DNA from: Clostridiales bacterium
GTDB lineage: Bacteria > Bacillota > Clostridia > Christensenellales > Aristaeellaceae
Length of the DNA stretch: 64,000 bases
Direction of reading: 5' to 3'
Assembly (NCBI GenBank): GCA_015056325.1
Contig: SVGL01000002.1
Coordinates: 1-64,000, forward strand
Shown here: positions 48,336-57,453 of the stretch, in pieces
Layout: every line of letters begins with the position of its first letter
Position numbering within the stretch: the stretch's first letter is position 1
The notes under the pieces: generated by a model
What the model was told of the DNA's origin: nothing
The model's input: only the letters and a program-made list of their open reading frames with translations
Database searches by the model: none
Made by a program: the position numbers and the translations under genes

Positions 48336-49883
48336 ATGTTTGAAATGAGCAGCTCGTATGACAACAACCAAATACTGCCTTTATCCGCAGCAGATTATGA
48401 ATATGCTACGCCCAATGCCGCATCGCTAATGCAGTCACTGCGGGCATTTGGGTATGATATTTCTACTGCGATTGCAGACCTGATTGACAATAGCATCACC
48501 GCAAAAGCGAGCTGCATCGACGTATCTTTTGAGTGGAATGCTGGTACCCCCTGGATTTGTGTATGTGACAACGGAAAAGGTATGTCCGAGAAAGAATTAT
48601 TCGAGGCCATGAAGACCGGTAGTAAGAACCCTCTAGAAGCACGAGAAGCGGATGATTTGGGTAGATTTGGTCTTGGATTGAAGACTGCTTCATTTTCTCA
48701 ATGCAAAAGATTAACTGTTGCGTCCAAAGCACTTACCGGGGATCTGGCAATCAGATGTTGGGATCTGGACATTGTAAATCAGGTAAAAGAATGGCTTTTG
48801 CTAAAGGTTCCTTCAGATACTGCTCAGACCGTTTTTGATGCCTATTTTAGCACACACGATCACGGAACAGTTGTGTTGTGGGAAAAGTTAGACCGAATTG
48901 TTCCTGGGACACATATTAATGACGAAGCTTATCAGAAAGCCTTTCTTGACTATGCCCAATCAGTAAAGCAACATATCGCTGTTGTTTTTTCTTCGTATAT
49001 GCACGGCGTACATAAGGTGGATTTTTCGCTCAATGGAAGGCATATTGAAATGTGGGATCCTTTTATGAGCGACAGCTCGTATACGACCAGAATGCCTGGC
49101 GAGTGTCTATATGTAAACAATTCCGAAGTAAGAATTCGTGCATATATACTACCGCACCAGAGCAAGCTTTCAGCAGCTGAATTTGCAGCAAACGCTGGCT
49201 TGCACGGTTGGAATGCGCAACAAGGTTTTTACATCTACAGAAACAATAGGCTTATTGTCGAAGGTGATTGGCTTATTCCGGGAATGGAAAAACTTGAACA
49301 GTATCGGTTGGCACGGATACGGATCGATATTGGGAATGATACAGACAGTGAGTGGAATATCGATGTCCGAAAATCAACAGCAGTTCCTCCTATTTCGATT
49401 CAAAAAGAAATAAAACGAATTGCGCTTGCAGCGCAACGAGAATCTGCAAAGATATACAGACATCGCGGAAAAAAACTGGCTAGAAAAGGAAAGCAAGAAC
49501 AGTGTTTTGTGTGGCATCAAAATATTCGACATGGAAAACTAGGGTATTCAATTAACCGAGAACACCCTATCATTAAAGAACTACTGTGTTCAGATGTACA
49601 CGACAGAATAAAACAATTACTCTCACTAATCGAGGAGACGATTCCTGTTCCGATGATTATTTCGGATTATGCGGAGAAATCGGAAGAAATGCTGAGTCCC
49701 TTTGAAGGAAAAACAACCACAGAATTTGATCCAATGATCGGAACCCTGTACAACATGTATATCGCCACCGGTTGTACTGAACAGGAAGCCATATCCAACA
49801 TAGCCAACACAGAGCCATATGTGTATTATCCGGAAAGAGTATTGCTATTCTGCGAAAGAGAGGGAATTTCATATGAACAATAA
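48336..49883 (+). CDS. GHKL ATPase of MORC/MutL type (defence)
   Basis: A 515-residue protein with a Bergerat-fold ATPase domain: ISTAIADLIDNSITAKAS near residue 43 (N box; Asp stands where MutL and Hsp90 have the catalytic Glu), CVCDNGKGMSEKELFEAMKT near 76 (G1 box) and LGRFGLGLKTASFSQC near 107 (G2 box). The S5-like second domain follows. This is the MORC/MutL-like family that Iyer and colleagues described in restriction-type operons with Z1, nuclease and AIPR partners. It probably acts as an ATP-gated clamp or loop-forming factor on DNA. The start follows GAAGGCGGTGATGGATC. It overlaps the next gene by 11 bases. Confidence 0.92.
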   Translation: MFEMSSSYDNNQILPLSAADYEYATPNAASLMQSLRAFGYDISTAIADLIDNSITAKASCIDVSFEWNAGTPWICVCDNGKGMSEKELFEAMKTGSKNPLEAREADDLGRFGLGLKTASFSQCKRLTVASKALTGDLAIRCWDLDIVNQVKEWLLLKVPSDTAQTVFDAYFSTHDHGTVVLWEKLDRIVPGTHINDEAYQKAFLDYAQSVKQHIAVVFSSYMHGVHKVDFSLNGRHIEMWDPFMSDSSYTTRMPGECLYVNNSEVRIRAYILPHQSKLSAAEFAANAGLHGWNAQQGFYIYRNNRLIVEGDWLIPGMEKLEQYRLARIRIDIGNDTDSEWNIDVRKSTAVPPISIQKEIKRIALAAQRESAKIYRHRGKKLARKGKQEQCFVWHQNIRHGKLGYSINREHPIIKELLCSDVHDRIKQLLSLIEETIPVPMIISDYAEKSEEMLSPFEGKTTTEFDPMIGTLYNMYIATGCTEQEAISNIANTEPYVYYPERVLLFCEREGISYEQ

Positions 49884-52674
49884 TGGACAGTTGTATAATA
49901 TGATCTATGACGCAGCAATAAAGCTACTCATTGACAATAGAGTTGCTCCAGATGGGTTGGCAACAGAGATTCATAAAATGATCGATTTGTTCTCTGGGTA
50001 TTTTCCCAATAGCCACGTTGATGAAGAGGCTTTATTAAGGCACATTTTGTTTGACTATGGTGTGTTTGAAGGAACAGCGAAGATACTTGAAGACAATCGA
50101 GATCATAAGGAATGGCTAGCAGAAGAACGTGCTTCAATTAAGTGGAATTTTTGGAGCAGATATAAAAAGTATTTGGAGATTGGCGAGAGACTTCCTCCTT
50201 CTGTAGTAACAAGTATTGATGATACTACTGAAGAAATACTTAAACGGTTGGAAAGTCCTAATAGGATTGGTGCGTGGGATCGTCGAGGCATGGTTGTTGG
50301 CAATGTTCAGTCCGGTAAAACTAGTAACTATACTGGCCTCATTGCAAAAGCTGTAGATGCAGGATACAAAATCGTTATCGTACTCGCCGGTCTAAATAAT
50401 GATTTGAGAAGTCAGACTCAAAAAAGAATAGACAAAGGCTTTATTGGCAGGGATACCAGAAAAAAGGAGTCCTACGATCAAACGTCGTCCCGTATTGGTG
50501 CAGGCCTTATTCCCGGTTTTGAAGAACAGCCTGTTATTGCTGTAACTAGCGCTGACGCTAACGGGGATTTTAAGAAATCTGTACACCATACGGTAACGAT
50601 CACACCAGGCGGCGATCCAATCATCGCTGTTGTGAAGAAGAACGTCACTCCGCTCAACAACTTAGTCAACTGGTTTACGGGGAATAACAACTCTGGCAAG
50701 ATTGCTAATGTTCCCCTCTTGTTGATCGATGATGAAGCAGATAATGCTTCGATTGACACAAAAGCAGTTAAGCGCATAAATGGGGCGGATGTAGATCCTG
50801 ATGCTGCTGAGCAAGACCCGACAAAGATCAATGGCCTTATTCGTCAGATTTTGAACTGTTTTTCTCAGAGCGCATATGTTGGATACACTGCCACTCCGTT
50901 TGCAAACATCTTCATCTATCCTACCGACCCAACGAATGAACCTGCGGTATATGGTGAAGACCTTTATCCCAGGAGTTTCATTGTGAATTTGCACGCTCCA
51001 TCGAACTATATTGGCCCGGACAAAGTGTTCGGCTTGTATAAGGACAGAACAGCAAATATAAAAGAGATGAAGCCTCTGCCTCTTACAAGAGAAGCAAATG
51101 ATTATGAAGGAAGCTTCCCTGAGAAGCATAAAAAAGACCTGGTAGTAACAGGACTACCCGACACTCTGTATCAAGCTATATATGCTTTTATTCTTTCGGC
51201 TGCTGCACGAGACGTCCGTGGCCAAGGACGAAAGCACCACTCGATGCTTGTGCATGTTACTCGGTTTGTTGATGTACAGCTACAAATTACTGAGCTGATT
51301 AAGGAAGTCATCAAAGATATTGTATCTCAATTGGAGTTTCAGACAGGGCCTCAGTATATTGCCTTAATTGCAAACTTTGAAAAGATGTGGTTTGAAGATT
51401 TCGTGCCGACAACTCAATCAGTAAGAGCATCTCTTGAGGATACCGGCATAAATGATATCCCCTGGAGTGAAGTTAAGGCTAGACTATTCACGAGTGCATC
51501 GAAGATCGAAGTAAAATCCATTAATGGTAAGGCTGCTGACGGTGGCCTTGATTATGATGCCTATGAAAATGGTTGTAGCGTAATTGCTGTAGGCGGTGAC
51601 AAACTCTCGCGTGGACTTACACTTGAAGGACTTGCTGTTAGTTACTATGCTCGTTTGTCTAAAATGTATGATACATTGCTCCAGATGGGTAGATGGTTCG
51701 GTTATCGGAATGGCTATGCAGATCTTTGTAGACTGTACACCAGTAAGCAATTAATTGAATGGTACAGGCACATTGCTGTCGCGAATGAAGAGCTACGCAG
51801 AGAACTAGATGACATGGCTGATTTGGGCGCTACCCCTGAAAACTACGGCCTGAAGGTAAGAACCCATCCCGATGGCATGCTGATTACAGCAATGAACAAA
51901 ATGCGTAATTCTGAGAAGCGGACTGTTACCTACTCTGAAAAATTGCTTCAGATTACACGTTATTATAGGAAAAACAGTTGTAATGCTACGAATATCAGTT
52001 ATGCTGACACATGGCTTAAATCACTTGGAGAGCCTTCTGAACCTTCAACGGCAAGCAGAAACAATTATCTTTGGAAAGATGTGAAGCCTGAACGAATTAT
52101 TGAATTCCTGCAGAACATTACAATACACTCTGCATGCTTTAATGCCTCTCCGAAGGTAGTCAGCCAATACATCCTCAACCAGGTTGAAGATGGGGAACTT
52201 ATTAACTGGACTGTAGCATTGGTTTCCACTCTCTCAGGTGAAAAATATGATATTGCTAATTGCAGCATTGGCTTATCGTGGCGTAGTGATGATAATGCCG
52301 GTGACGAACATAGCAATACTGTCTACTTAATCCGAAACAACCTGATTACCGAAACCGATCAGGATGTTGATTTGACAGTGGAAGAAAAGAACAAAGCACT
52401 GAAAGATACCATTTCTCACTGGAGGCCTAATGGAAGATCCACAGTTCCGCCAACAGAGGCTTCTCCAGTGTGGATTAGGAGAAACAGAAAAAAGCAGAAT
52501 GGATTGTTGCTAATTTATCTGTTCAAATCTGGAACTGCAGACAATGCCGTCCGAACTGCTTACTCTGATGTGTATCTCGGATACGCAATTAGTTTCCCGA
52601 CGAGTGTAACAGCTCGGCCAGTTGAATACAAGGTTGATGAAGTATTCTTGAGGAATGATTTCGATGAAGACTAA
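49873..52674 (+). CDS. Z1-domain superfamily 2-type ATPase (defence)
   Basis: A 933-residue protein. It has a Walker A VVGNVQSGKTSNYTGLIAKA near residue 140, Walker B LLLIDDEADNASID near 283 and the motif III-like GYTATPFANIFIYP near 335. In the C-terminal ATPase lobe, AVGGDKLSRGLTLEGLAVSY near 572 comes first, then LLQMGRWFGYRNGYADLCRL. This is the order of Z1-domain helicase-like proteins, known from restriction-type operons with MORC/MutL ATPases. It would translocate on DNA and supply the motor of the system. The ATG at 49873 lies within the end of the GHKL gene. Complete length, no frame damage. Confidence 0.93.
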   Translation: MNNNGQLYNMIYDAAIKLLIDNRVAPDGLATEIHKMIDLFSGYFPNSHVDEEALLRHILFDYGVFEGTAKILEDNRDHKEWLAEERASIKWNFWSRYKKYLEIGERLPPSVVTSIDDTTEEILKRLESPNRIGAWDRRGMVVGNVQSGKTSNYTGLIAKAVDAGYKIVIVLAGLNNDLRSQTQKRIDKGFIGRDTRKKESYDQTSSRIGAGLIPGFEEQPVIAVTSADANGDFKKSVHHTVTITPGGDPIIAVVKKNVTPLNNLVNWFTGNNNSGKIANVPLLLIDDEADNASIDTKAVKRINGADVDPDAAEQDPTKINGLIRQILNCFSQSAYVGYTATPFANIFIYPTDPTNEPAVYGEDLYPRSFIVNLHAPSNYIGPDKVFGLYKDRTANIKEMKPLPLTREANDYEGSFPEKHKKDLVVTGLPDTLYQAIYAFILSAAARDVRGQGRKHHSMLVHVTRFVDVQLQITELIKEVIKDIVSQLEFQTGPQYIALIANFEKMWFEDFVPTTQSVRASLEDTGINDIPWSEVKARLFTSASKIEVKSINGKAADGGLDYDAYENGCSVIAVGGDKLSRGLTLEGLAVSYYARLSKMYDTLLQMGRWFGYRNGYADLCRLYTSKQLIEWYRHIAVANEELRRELDDMADLGATPENYGLKVRTHPDGMLITAMNKMRNSEKRTVTYSEKLLQITRYYRKNSCNATNISYADTWLKSLGEPSEPSTASRNNYLWKDVKPERIIEFLQNITIHSACFNASPKVVSQYILNQVEDGELINWTVALVSTLSGEKYDIANCSIGLSWRSDDNAGDEHSNTVYLIRNNLITETDQDVDLTVEEKNKALKDTISHWRPNGRSTVPPTEASPVWIRRNRKKQNGLLLIYLFKSGTADNAVRTAYSDVYLGYAISFPTSVTARPVEYKVDEVFLRNDFDED

Positions 52675-53674
52675 TGATTTACATGCTGCGTGGCTGGAAT
52701 TAGAAGCGCAAAATCGTACCAATGGTCGCGATTATCAACGGTTAGTTTGTATTGATATGCTTTTTCGTGTCTTCATTGGTGTTTCCGGGATTCCATCAAG
52801 CAGATACATGTTGTTGGAAATCCCAGAATCTGATGCGGAAACATTTGTGGTGTTTAGTGCACCACAAGGATTTACTATGTCAATCCGAGAACCTATTATC
52901 CCACATTCTGGCTATGTAGCATGTGTTATCCAGTCGTCCTCACATGATCAGAACGACGTATTCACAATCGTAGTGGCAGATATTTTGAATGAGTTGAAGA
53001 AGCAAAAGGAGAGTTCAAAATATGTTGCCACCTTGAGAAAACGCATTGAAAAATGGAAGTCCTTTTTCAAGAATTCAAATTCGAAGCGTTTGTCTGACGA
53101 GAAAGTAATCGGTCTGATTGGCGAATTAAGCTGCATGCATGATATTTATGTATCAGGTTTTACGCGTGTCTCAGAAATGTGGAACGGCCCATTACGATCT
53201 GCACAAGATTTTCAAGGGGCTACGACTGCTGTTGAAGTCAAAACAATTGTTGGTAGCCGCTTTGATCATGTTTCAATATCCAGTGAAGTGCAATTGGATG
53301 ATGCAGGGAAACAAGCACTTTATCTTGTGGTCTACAGGATTGAACGAAATGATGCTACAGGGTTACAACTGTCAGACTATGTTGATAAAGTGGCTGCCCT
53401 CCTTGTAGAAGAACAGAAGTCGAGGCTATACGCTGCCCTTACGTGCTTCGGTTACACTCGAGATGCTTCATCGCAGTACACCAAGAAATACTCCATTCGG
53501 GAGAAAAAGGTCTACCGGGTTGTTGACGGTTTTCCTCGCATGCTACGTAGTGACCTGGCGCATGGAATTATGAACATTCGCTACGATCTAGCACTAAGTG
53601 CTTGTTCTGCCTATGAGGATAGTTTTGAAGCACTTTCAAGGACAATAAAGGAGAACGAAAATGGCGAAGGCTGA
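52664..53674 (+). CDS. PD-(D/E)XK motif nuclease (DUF4420-like, defence)
   Basis: A 336-residue protein with EKVIGLIGELSCMHDIY near residue 145 (family Glu), then QDFQGATTAVEVKTIVGS near 181-198 that holds the D-x(n)-E-x-K catalytic pattern. This is the arrangement of the PD-(D/E)XK motif proteins annotated as DUF4420 and found next to Z1 genes. Expected role: the DNA-cutting subunit. The ATG at 52664 is preferred over one 9 bases upstream. It overlaps Z1 by 11 bases and AIPR by 14 bases, so stoichiometric production is likely. Confidence 0.88.
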   Translation: MKTNDLHAAWLELEAQNRTNGRDYQRLVCIDMLFRVFIGVSGIPSSRYMLLEIPESDAETFVVFSAPQGFTMSIREPIIPHSGYVACVIQSSSHDQNDVFTIVVADILNELKKQKESSKYVATLRKRIEKWKSFFKNSNSKRLSDEKVIGLIGELSCMHDIYVSGFTRVSEMWNGPLRSAQDFQGATTAVEVKTIVGSRFDHVSISSEVQLDDAGKQALYLVVYRIERNDATGLQLSDYVDKVAALLVEEQKSRLYAALTCFGYTRDASSQYTKKYSIREKKVYRVVDGFPRMLRSDLAHGIMNIRYDLALSACSAYEDSFEALSRTIKENENGEG

Positions 53675-55775
53675 AGAACTGAGCAGGTTCTACGAGGATC
53701 TGAATCAAGAGATTATCAATAAAGCTGCCATTGATGAAACTGAGGATTTCAGAGAAAATATATTCACGCAGATCTACATTGATCATCTTTGTGAGGCTGC
53801 AGAAATTGAAGATGGCAACGTTTGTTTTCACGAAGGCCGCGGTGTTAAGGTAAACGGCTACAGCATCGCAGAAGATGAAAGCTATATTGCTTTGTTTGTT
53901 TCAATATACAAGAACAGCCCGCAACTGTACTCGGTTCCTCCCTCAGAGGCTATCGCGATGCTCAACCGTGCTAAGCAATTCTATCTGAAAGCATTGAAGA
54001 ATTATCAGACAGATATTGAAGAAGCCTACGGAGCTTTTGATCTGGCAAGAAGCATATATGAATACCGCCACACTATTACTGAGGTCAAAATTATCCTTTT
54101 GACTAATGGGACAATAAGGTCCACTATTTTGGAAGCAGAAGAAATCGATGGGATTACTTTTATTCCAACAATCTGGGATATTGAGCGAATCTATCGTGTC
54201 ACCACCTCAGGCGCAGCTAGAGAAAAAATTGAATTCGATCTGTATGAACTAACAGGAAAAACACTGGAAGCTATTCGTATTACTGTGCCGGAGGAGACTA
54301 GAACCCTTCGAAACGGTGATACATTTTCTAGCGGCGGATACACCTCTTATTTCACTGTGTTTCCCGGAGACGTTCTATACAAAATCTACGAACGGTATGA
54401 TGCCCGTTTGCTGGAAAAAAACGTTCGTGCATTTTTGCAAGCACGAGGTGGCGTGAACAAAGGAATAAAGGCAACGATACAGGAAACCCCCGAAATGTTT
54501 TTAGCGTATAATAATGGCATATCTGCAACAGCTGAACAGATCACCGTCAGTAATGAGCATGGCGGAATGTGTACCATAACTGGATTGTCTGATTTTCAAA
54601 TCGTAAATGGCGGCCAAACAACGGCATCAATTTTCAATGCGTGCATCAAAGATAAAACTCCGCTGGAGAAGATTTTCGTCCAGGCCAAAATCACGGTCCT
54701 ATCGGATCAAAGCCAGATGGAACGAGTAGTGCCACAAATTTCAGCTTGCGCAAATACCCAAAACAAGGTGCAACTGGCAGACTTTTCAGCAAATGATGAG
54801 TTCCATCAAGCAATTGAGAGCCTATCTCGCACAGTCTGGGCTCCGGCTAAAACCGGTGGCGAGCAGCAGACAAAGTGGTTTTACGAGCGCGCAAGAGGGC
54901 AATATGCTGATACCAGGTCGCGGGAAAAGAACGTCAAATATTTCGATTCCATTTATCCTAAAGAACAGTATTTTGACAAGTTGGAATTAGCGCGCTATGA
55001 GAATGTATGGGATCAGCTTCCCCACATTACTAGTAAAGGCGGTCAGGCAAGCTTTCGAGATTTTACAATCCGACTCAAAAAACGCGGAAAGTTTATCCCT
55101 GACCAGTCCTACTATCAAGAACTAGTTGCTAAAGCGATTATGTATCGCAGAGTAAGGCAGATTGTTAAAGCTCAAAAATTCCAAGGATTCTGGGCTAACA
55201 TTGCAGACTATACAACTGCGTATATCAGCTACAAAACTGCTCAAAGAATCGATTTAAGTAGAATATGGCGCACACAAGCTACCACAGATGCATTCGACCA
55301 GATGGCTGAAGTGGTTGCCAATGCTATATACACTTACCTAACAGAAACTTGTTCGGGGGTGAATACAACCCAATGGTGCAAGAAAGAGCAATGCTGGGTT
55401 GATATAAAAACTAAGCTGAATATCCAGGTCCCCTCAACTCTTGCCTCCGAACTTATCCCGCTTGGCAAGCAAAAGCCCACAGGCATTGAAACCTTGAACG
55501 ACCCAGAAAAAGAACTAATCGAGGACATCAGGCTTGTTACTGCTGATGTCTGGTATGCGGTTGCTTCTTGGGGAAAAGAAACTGGTAATCTGCCTGGCTT
55601 CCAATGTGGAATATCTGGCACGCTTGGAAGATATGTAGGTTGGAGCAAAGCCCCCTCTATAAAGCAAGCAAAGCAAGGCTTGAAGATTTTGAACACAGCC
55701 TATTCTAAAGGCTTCGTAACCGAAGCAGCTATCAAAGAGTTGCTGGAAAAATACCAATCACAATTAAGTGATTAA
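53661..55775 (+). CDS. AIPR (abortive infection phage resistance) family protein
   Basis: A 704-residue protein of the AIPR family. Diagnostic are VKVNGYSIAEDESYIALFVS near residue 62, the FLAYNNGISATAEQI motif near 279, and FQIVNGGQTTASIFNACIK near 312. After these come QISACANTQNKVQLADFSAN and WFYERARGQY. The founding members confer abortive phage resistance in lactococci. In Z1/MORC-type operons AIPR is a standing partner. Its biochemical activity is not settled; a link to DNA or RNA cleavage has been proposed. It lies 21 bases ahead of the methyltransferase. Confidence 0.93.
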   Translation: MAKAEELSRFYEDLNQEIINKAAIDETEDFRENIFTQIYIDHLCEAAEIEDGNVCFHEGRGVKVNGYSIAEDESYIALFVSIYKNSPQLYSVPPSEAIAMLNRAKQFYLKALKNYQTDIEEAYGAFDLARSIYEYRHTITEVKIILLTNGTIRSTILEAEEIDGITFIPTIWDIERIYRVTTSGAAREKIEFDLYELTGKTLEAIRITVPEETRTLRNGDTFSSGGYTSYFTVFPGDVLYKIYERYDARLLEKNVRAFLQARGGVNKGIKATIQETPEMFLAYNNGISATAEQITVSNEHGGMCTITGLSDFQIVNGGQTTASIFNACIKDKTPLEKIFVQAKITVLSDQSQMERVVPQISACANTQNKVQLADFSANDEFHQAIESLSRTVWAPAKTGGEQQTKWFYERARGQYADTRSREKNVKYFDSIYPKEQYFDKLELARYENVWDQLPHITSKGGQASFRDFTIRLKKRGKFIPDQSYYQELVAKAIMYRRVRQIVKAQKFQGFWANIADYTTAYISYKTAQRIDLSRIWRTQATTDAFDQMAEVVANAIYTYLTETCSGVNTTQWCKKEQCWVDIKTKLNIQVPSTLASELIPLGKQKPTGIETLNDPEKELIEDIRLVTADVWYAVASWGKETGNLPGFQCGISGTLGRYVGWSKAPSIKQAKQGLKILNTAYSKGFVTEAAIKELLEKYQSQLSD

Positions 55776-55796
55776 AGGTGCGCAGGTGAAAGAACA

Positions 55797-57425
55797 ATGG
55801 AACACAAGTATTCTGTGGTAGATCTCTTCTCTGGAGCTGGCGGCTTGAGCTTAGGATTCATCCAGACGCAGAAATACGATATCAAAGTAGCGTTTGAAAA
55901 CAGCCCATATATGCAGGATACCTATCGCCATAATCATCCGGGAGTTGAAGTGCTTGGCGATGTCTGTCAGGCCAACTACAGTGAGATTATTCGAAAACAC
56001 GGTGAAATCGATGTTGTAATCGGTGGTCCTCCTTGTCAAGGTTTCTCAAATGCAAACAGACAAAAGAATCATGCAATTAGCCAAAATAACATGCTTGTCA
56101 AGCAATACTTGCGAGCAATATTAGAGTTACAACCTAAGGCTTTTGTTATGGAAAACGTGAGCATGCTCCATTCGGAAGTTCATCGTTTTTATATGGAAAC
56201 CGGTGACGTTGATACAGTTGAGCGCTGCAAAATTCCGGTCAAAGAGACACCCTTGCATCTATTAGACGAAGAATTCGTCTTTTCTGGTGTTGAGGAAATA
56301 GTCAAAGATGAAGGACAAATCAAGTCTTTCCTTTGGCCTGAAGAAGATTACTTCGAATTAAACATTATCTATAAGGCTTCAAAAAACATTGCCAAAATGT
56401 GTACCGCTCTGGAAAAGCACAAAAAGAAGCTTCTTCGACTGATTGATAAGTACTTACAGTTAAGCGGTGCGCATCATATTCATCGCGAGGCTAAGCGAGC
56501 TTTTTCAGCAATCAACCAGTACTATGAAGGCAAAATCGCTGCTGAAAACATTAAATGTGAAATAGAACCCTCGGTCATGATCCAACGAATGCTTAGCAAA
56601 GCTCTAGAGATTTTTGATAATCACATTCTTGTAGATGCATATGTTTGCGATGACAATTTAATTGCCCGAATCCGTTCTTTCGCGGTCTATGATTATCTTG
56701 AGAGAATACTGACTGCTCCCGAAAATGACTATGTAATTTGTAGCGATGTTCTATGCGCTGCTGACTACGGCGCTCCTCAAAAACGCATGCGCTTTGTTGT
56801 CATGGGAATTAAACGACATATTTCATCGAAAATTGCATTGCCAAAGGGGCGTTTTGATGCAGATGAATATCGAACCGTCAGAGATGCAATTGGTGACTTG
56901 GAAGATGTAACGCCTGTTATTGACTTAGTGGATGACGTTAATGGTATCACATTACCGCAGAGGGATGATTTGGGCGAACTGGCTACAGCGCTACGTGATT
57001 CGGTTGTTTTGAAGAACCACATGGTTACTAAAACAACTGATACTGCTCTGCAACGCTTTAGAGCGCTCAAGCAAGGACAGAACTTCCACGCCTTGGACGA
57101 TTCGTTGAAGACAAACACATACACAGATGTGGCACGAACTCAGAATACAATCTATCTAAGACTTAACTATGATGAACCAAGCGGGACGGTTATTAACGTT
57201 CGTAAGTCAATGTGGATTCACCCTACGTTAGATCGCGCTATAAGCGTGAGAGAAGCAGCACGTCTTCAGACTTTTCCAGATCATTTTGTCTTCTGCGGAT
57301 CTAAAGACAAACAATACCAACAGGTTGGCAATGCTGTTCCACCTATCATGGCAAAGTCTATTGCAAAGAAATTAGCACAGACTCTTTCAAAAAACCTTTA
57401 TCCGGTTGTGAAAGACAATAGCTGA
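55797..57425 (+). CDS. DNA (cytosine-5)-methyltransferase
   Basis: A 542-residue m5C methyltransferase. It has SAM-binding motif I VVDLFSGAGGLSLGF (residues 7-21), motif IV GGPPCQGFSNANRQ near 76 with the catalytic Cys, motif VI VMENVSML near 117, motif VIII GAPQKRMRFVV near 324, and motifs IX-X (REAARLQTFPDHFVFCG and QQVGNAVPPIMAKSIAKKL) at the end. About 190 residues are inserted between motifs VI and VIII, beyond the usual spacing. The insert would carry an additional helical domain. It should mark self DNA for the operon. Confidence 0.95.
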   Translation: MEHKYSVVDLFSGAGGLSLGFIQTQKYDIKVAFENSPYMQDTYRHNHPGVEVLGDVCQANYSEIIRKHGEIDVVIGGPPCQGFSNANRQKNHAISQNNMLVKQYLRAILELQPKAFVMENVSMLHSEVHRFYMETGDVDTVERCKIPVKETPLHLLDEEFVFSGVEEIVKDEGQIKSFLWPEEDYFELNIIYKASKNIAKMCTALEKHKKKLLRLIDKYLQLSGAHHIHREAKRAFSAINQYYEGKIAAENIKCEIEPSVMIQRMLSKALEIFDNHILVDAYVCDDNLIARIRSFAVYDYLERILTAPENDYVICSDVLCAADYGAPQKRMRFVVMGIKRHISSKIALPKGRFDADEYRTVRDAIGDLEDVTPVIDLVDDVNGITLPQRDDLGELATALRDSVVLKNHMVTKTTDTALQRFRALKQGQNFHALDDSLKTNTYTDVARTQNTIYLRLNYDEPSGTVINVRKSMWIHPTLDRAISVREAARLQTFPDHFVFCGSKDKQYQQVGNAVPPIMAKSIAKKLAQTLSKNLYPVVKDNS

Positions 57426-57453
57426 GAAAGAGATAAAGCTGGAGGTATATAGA

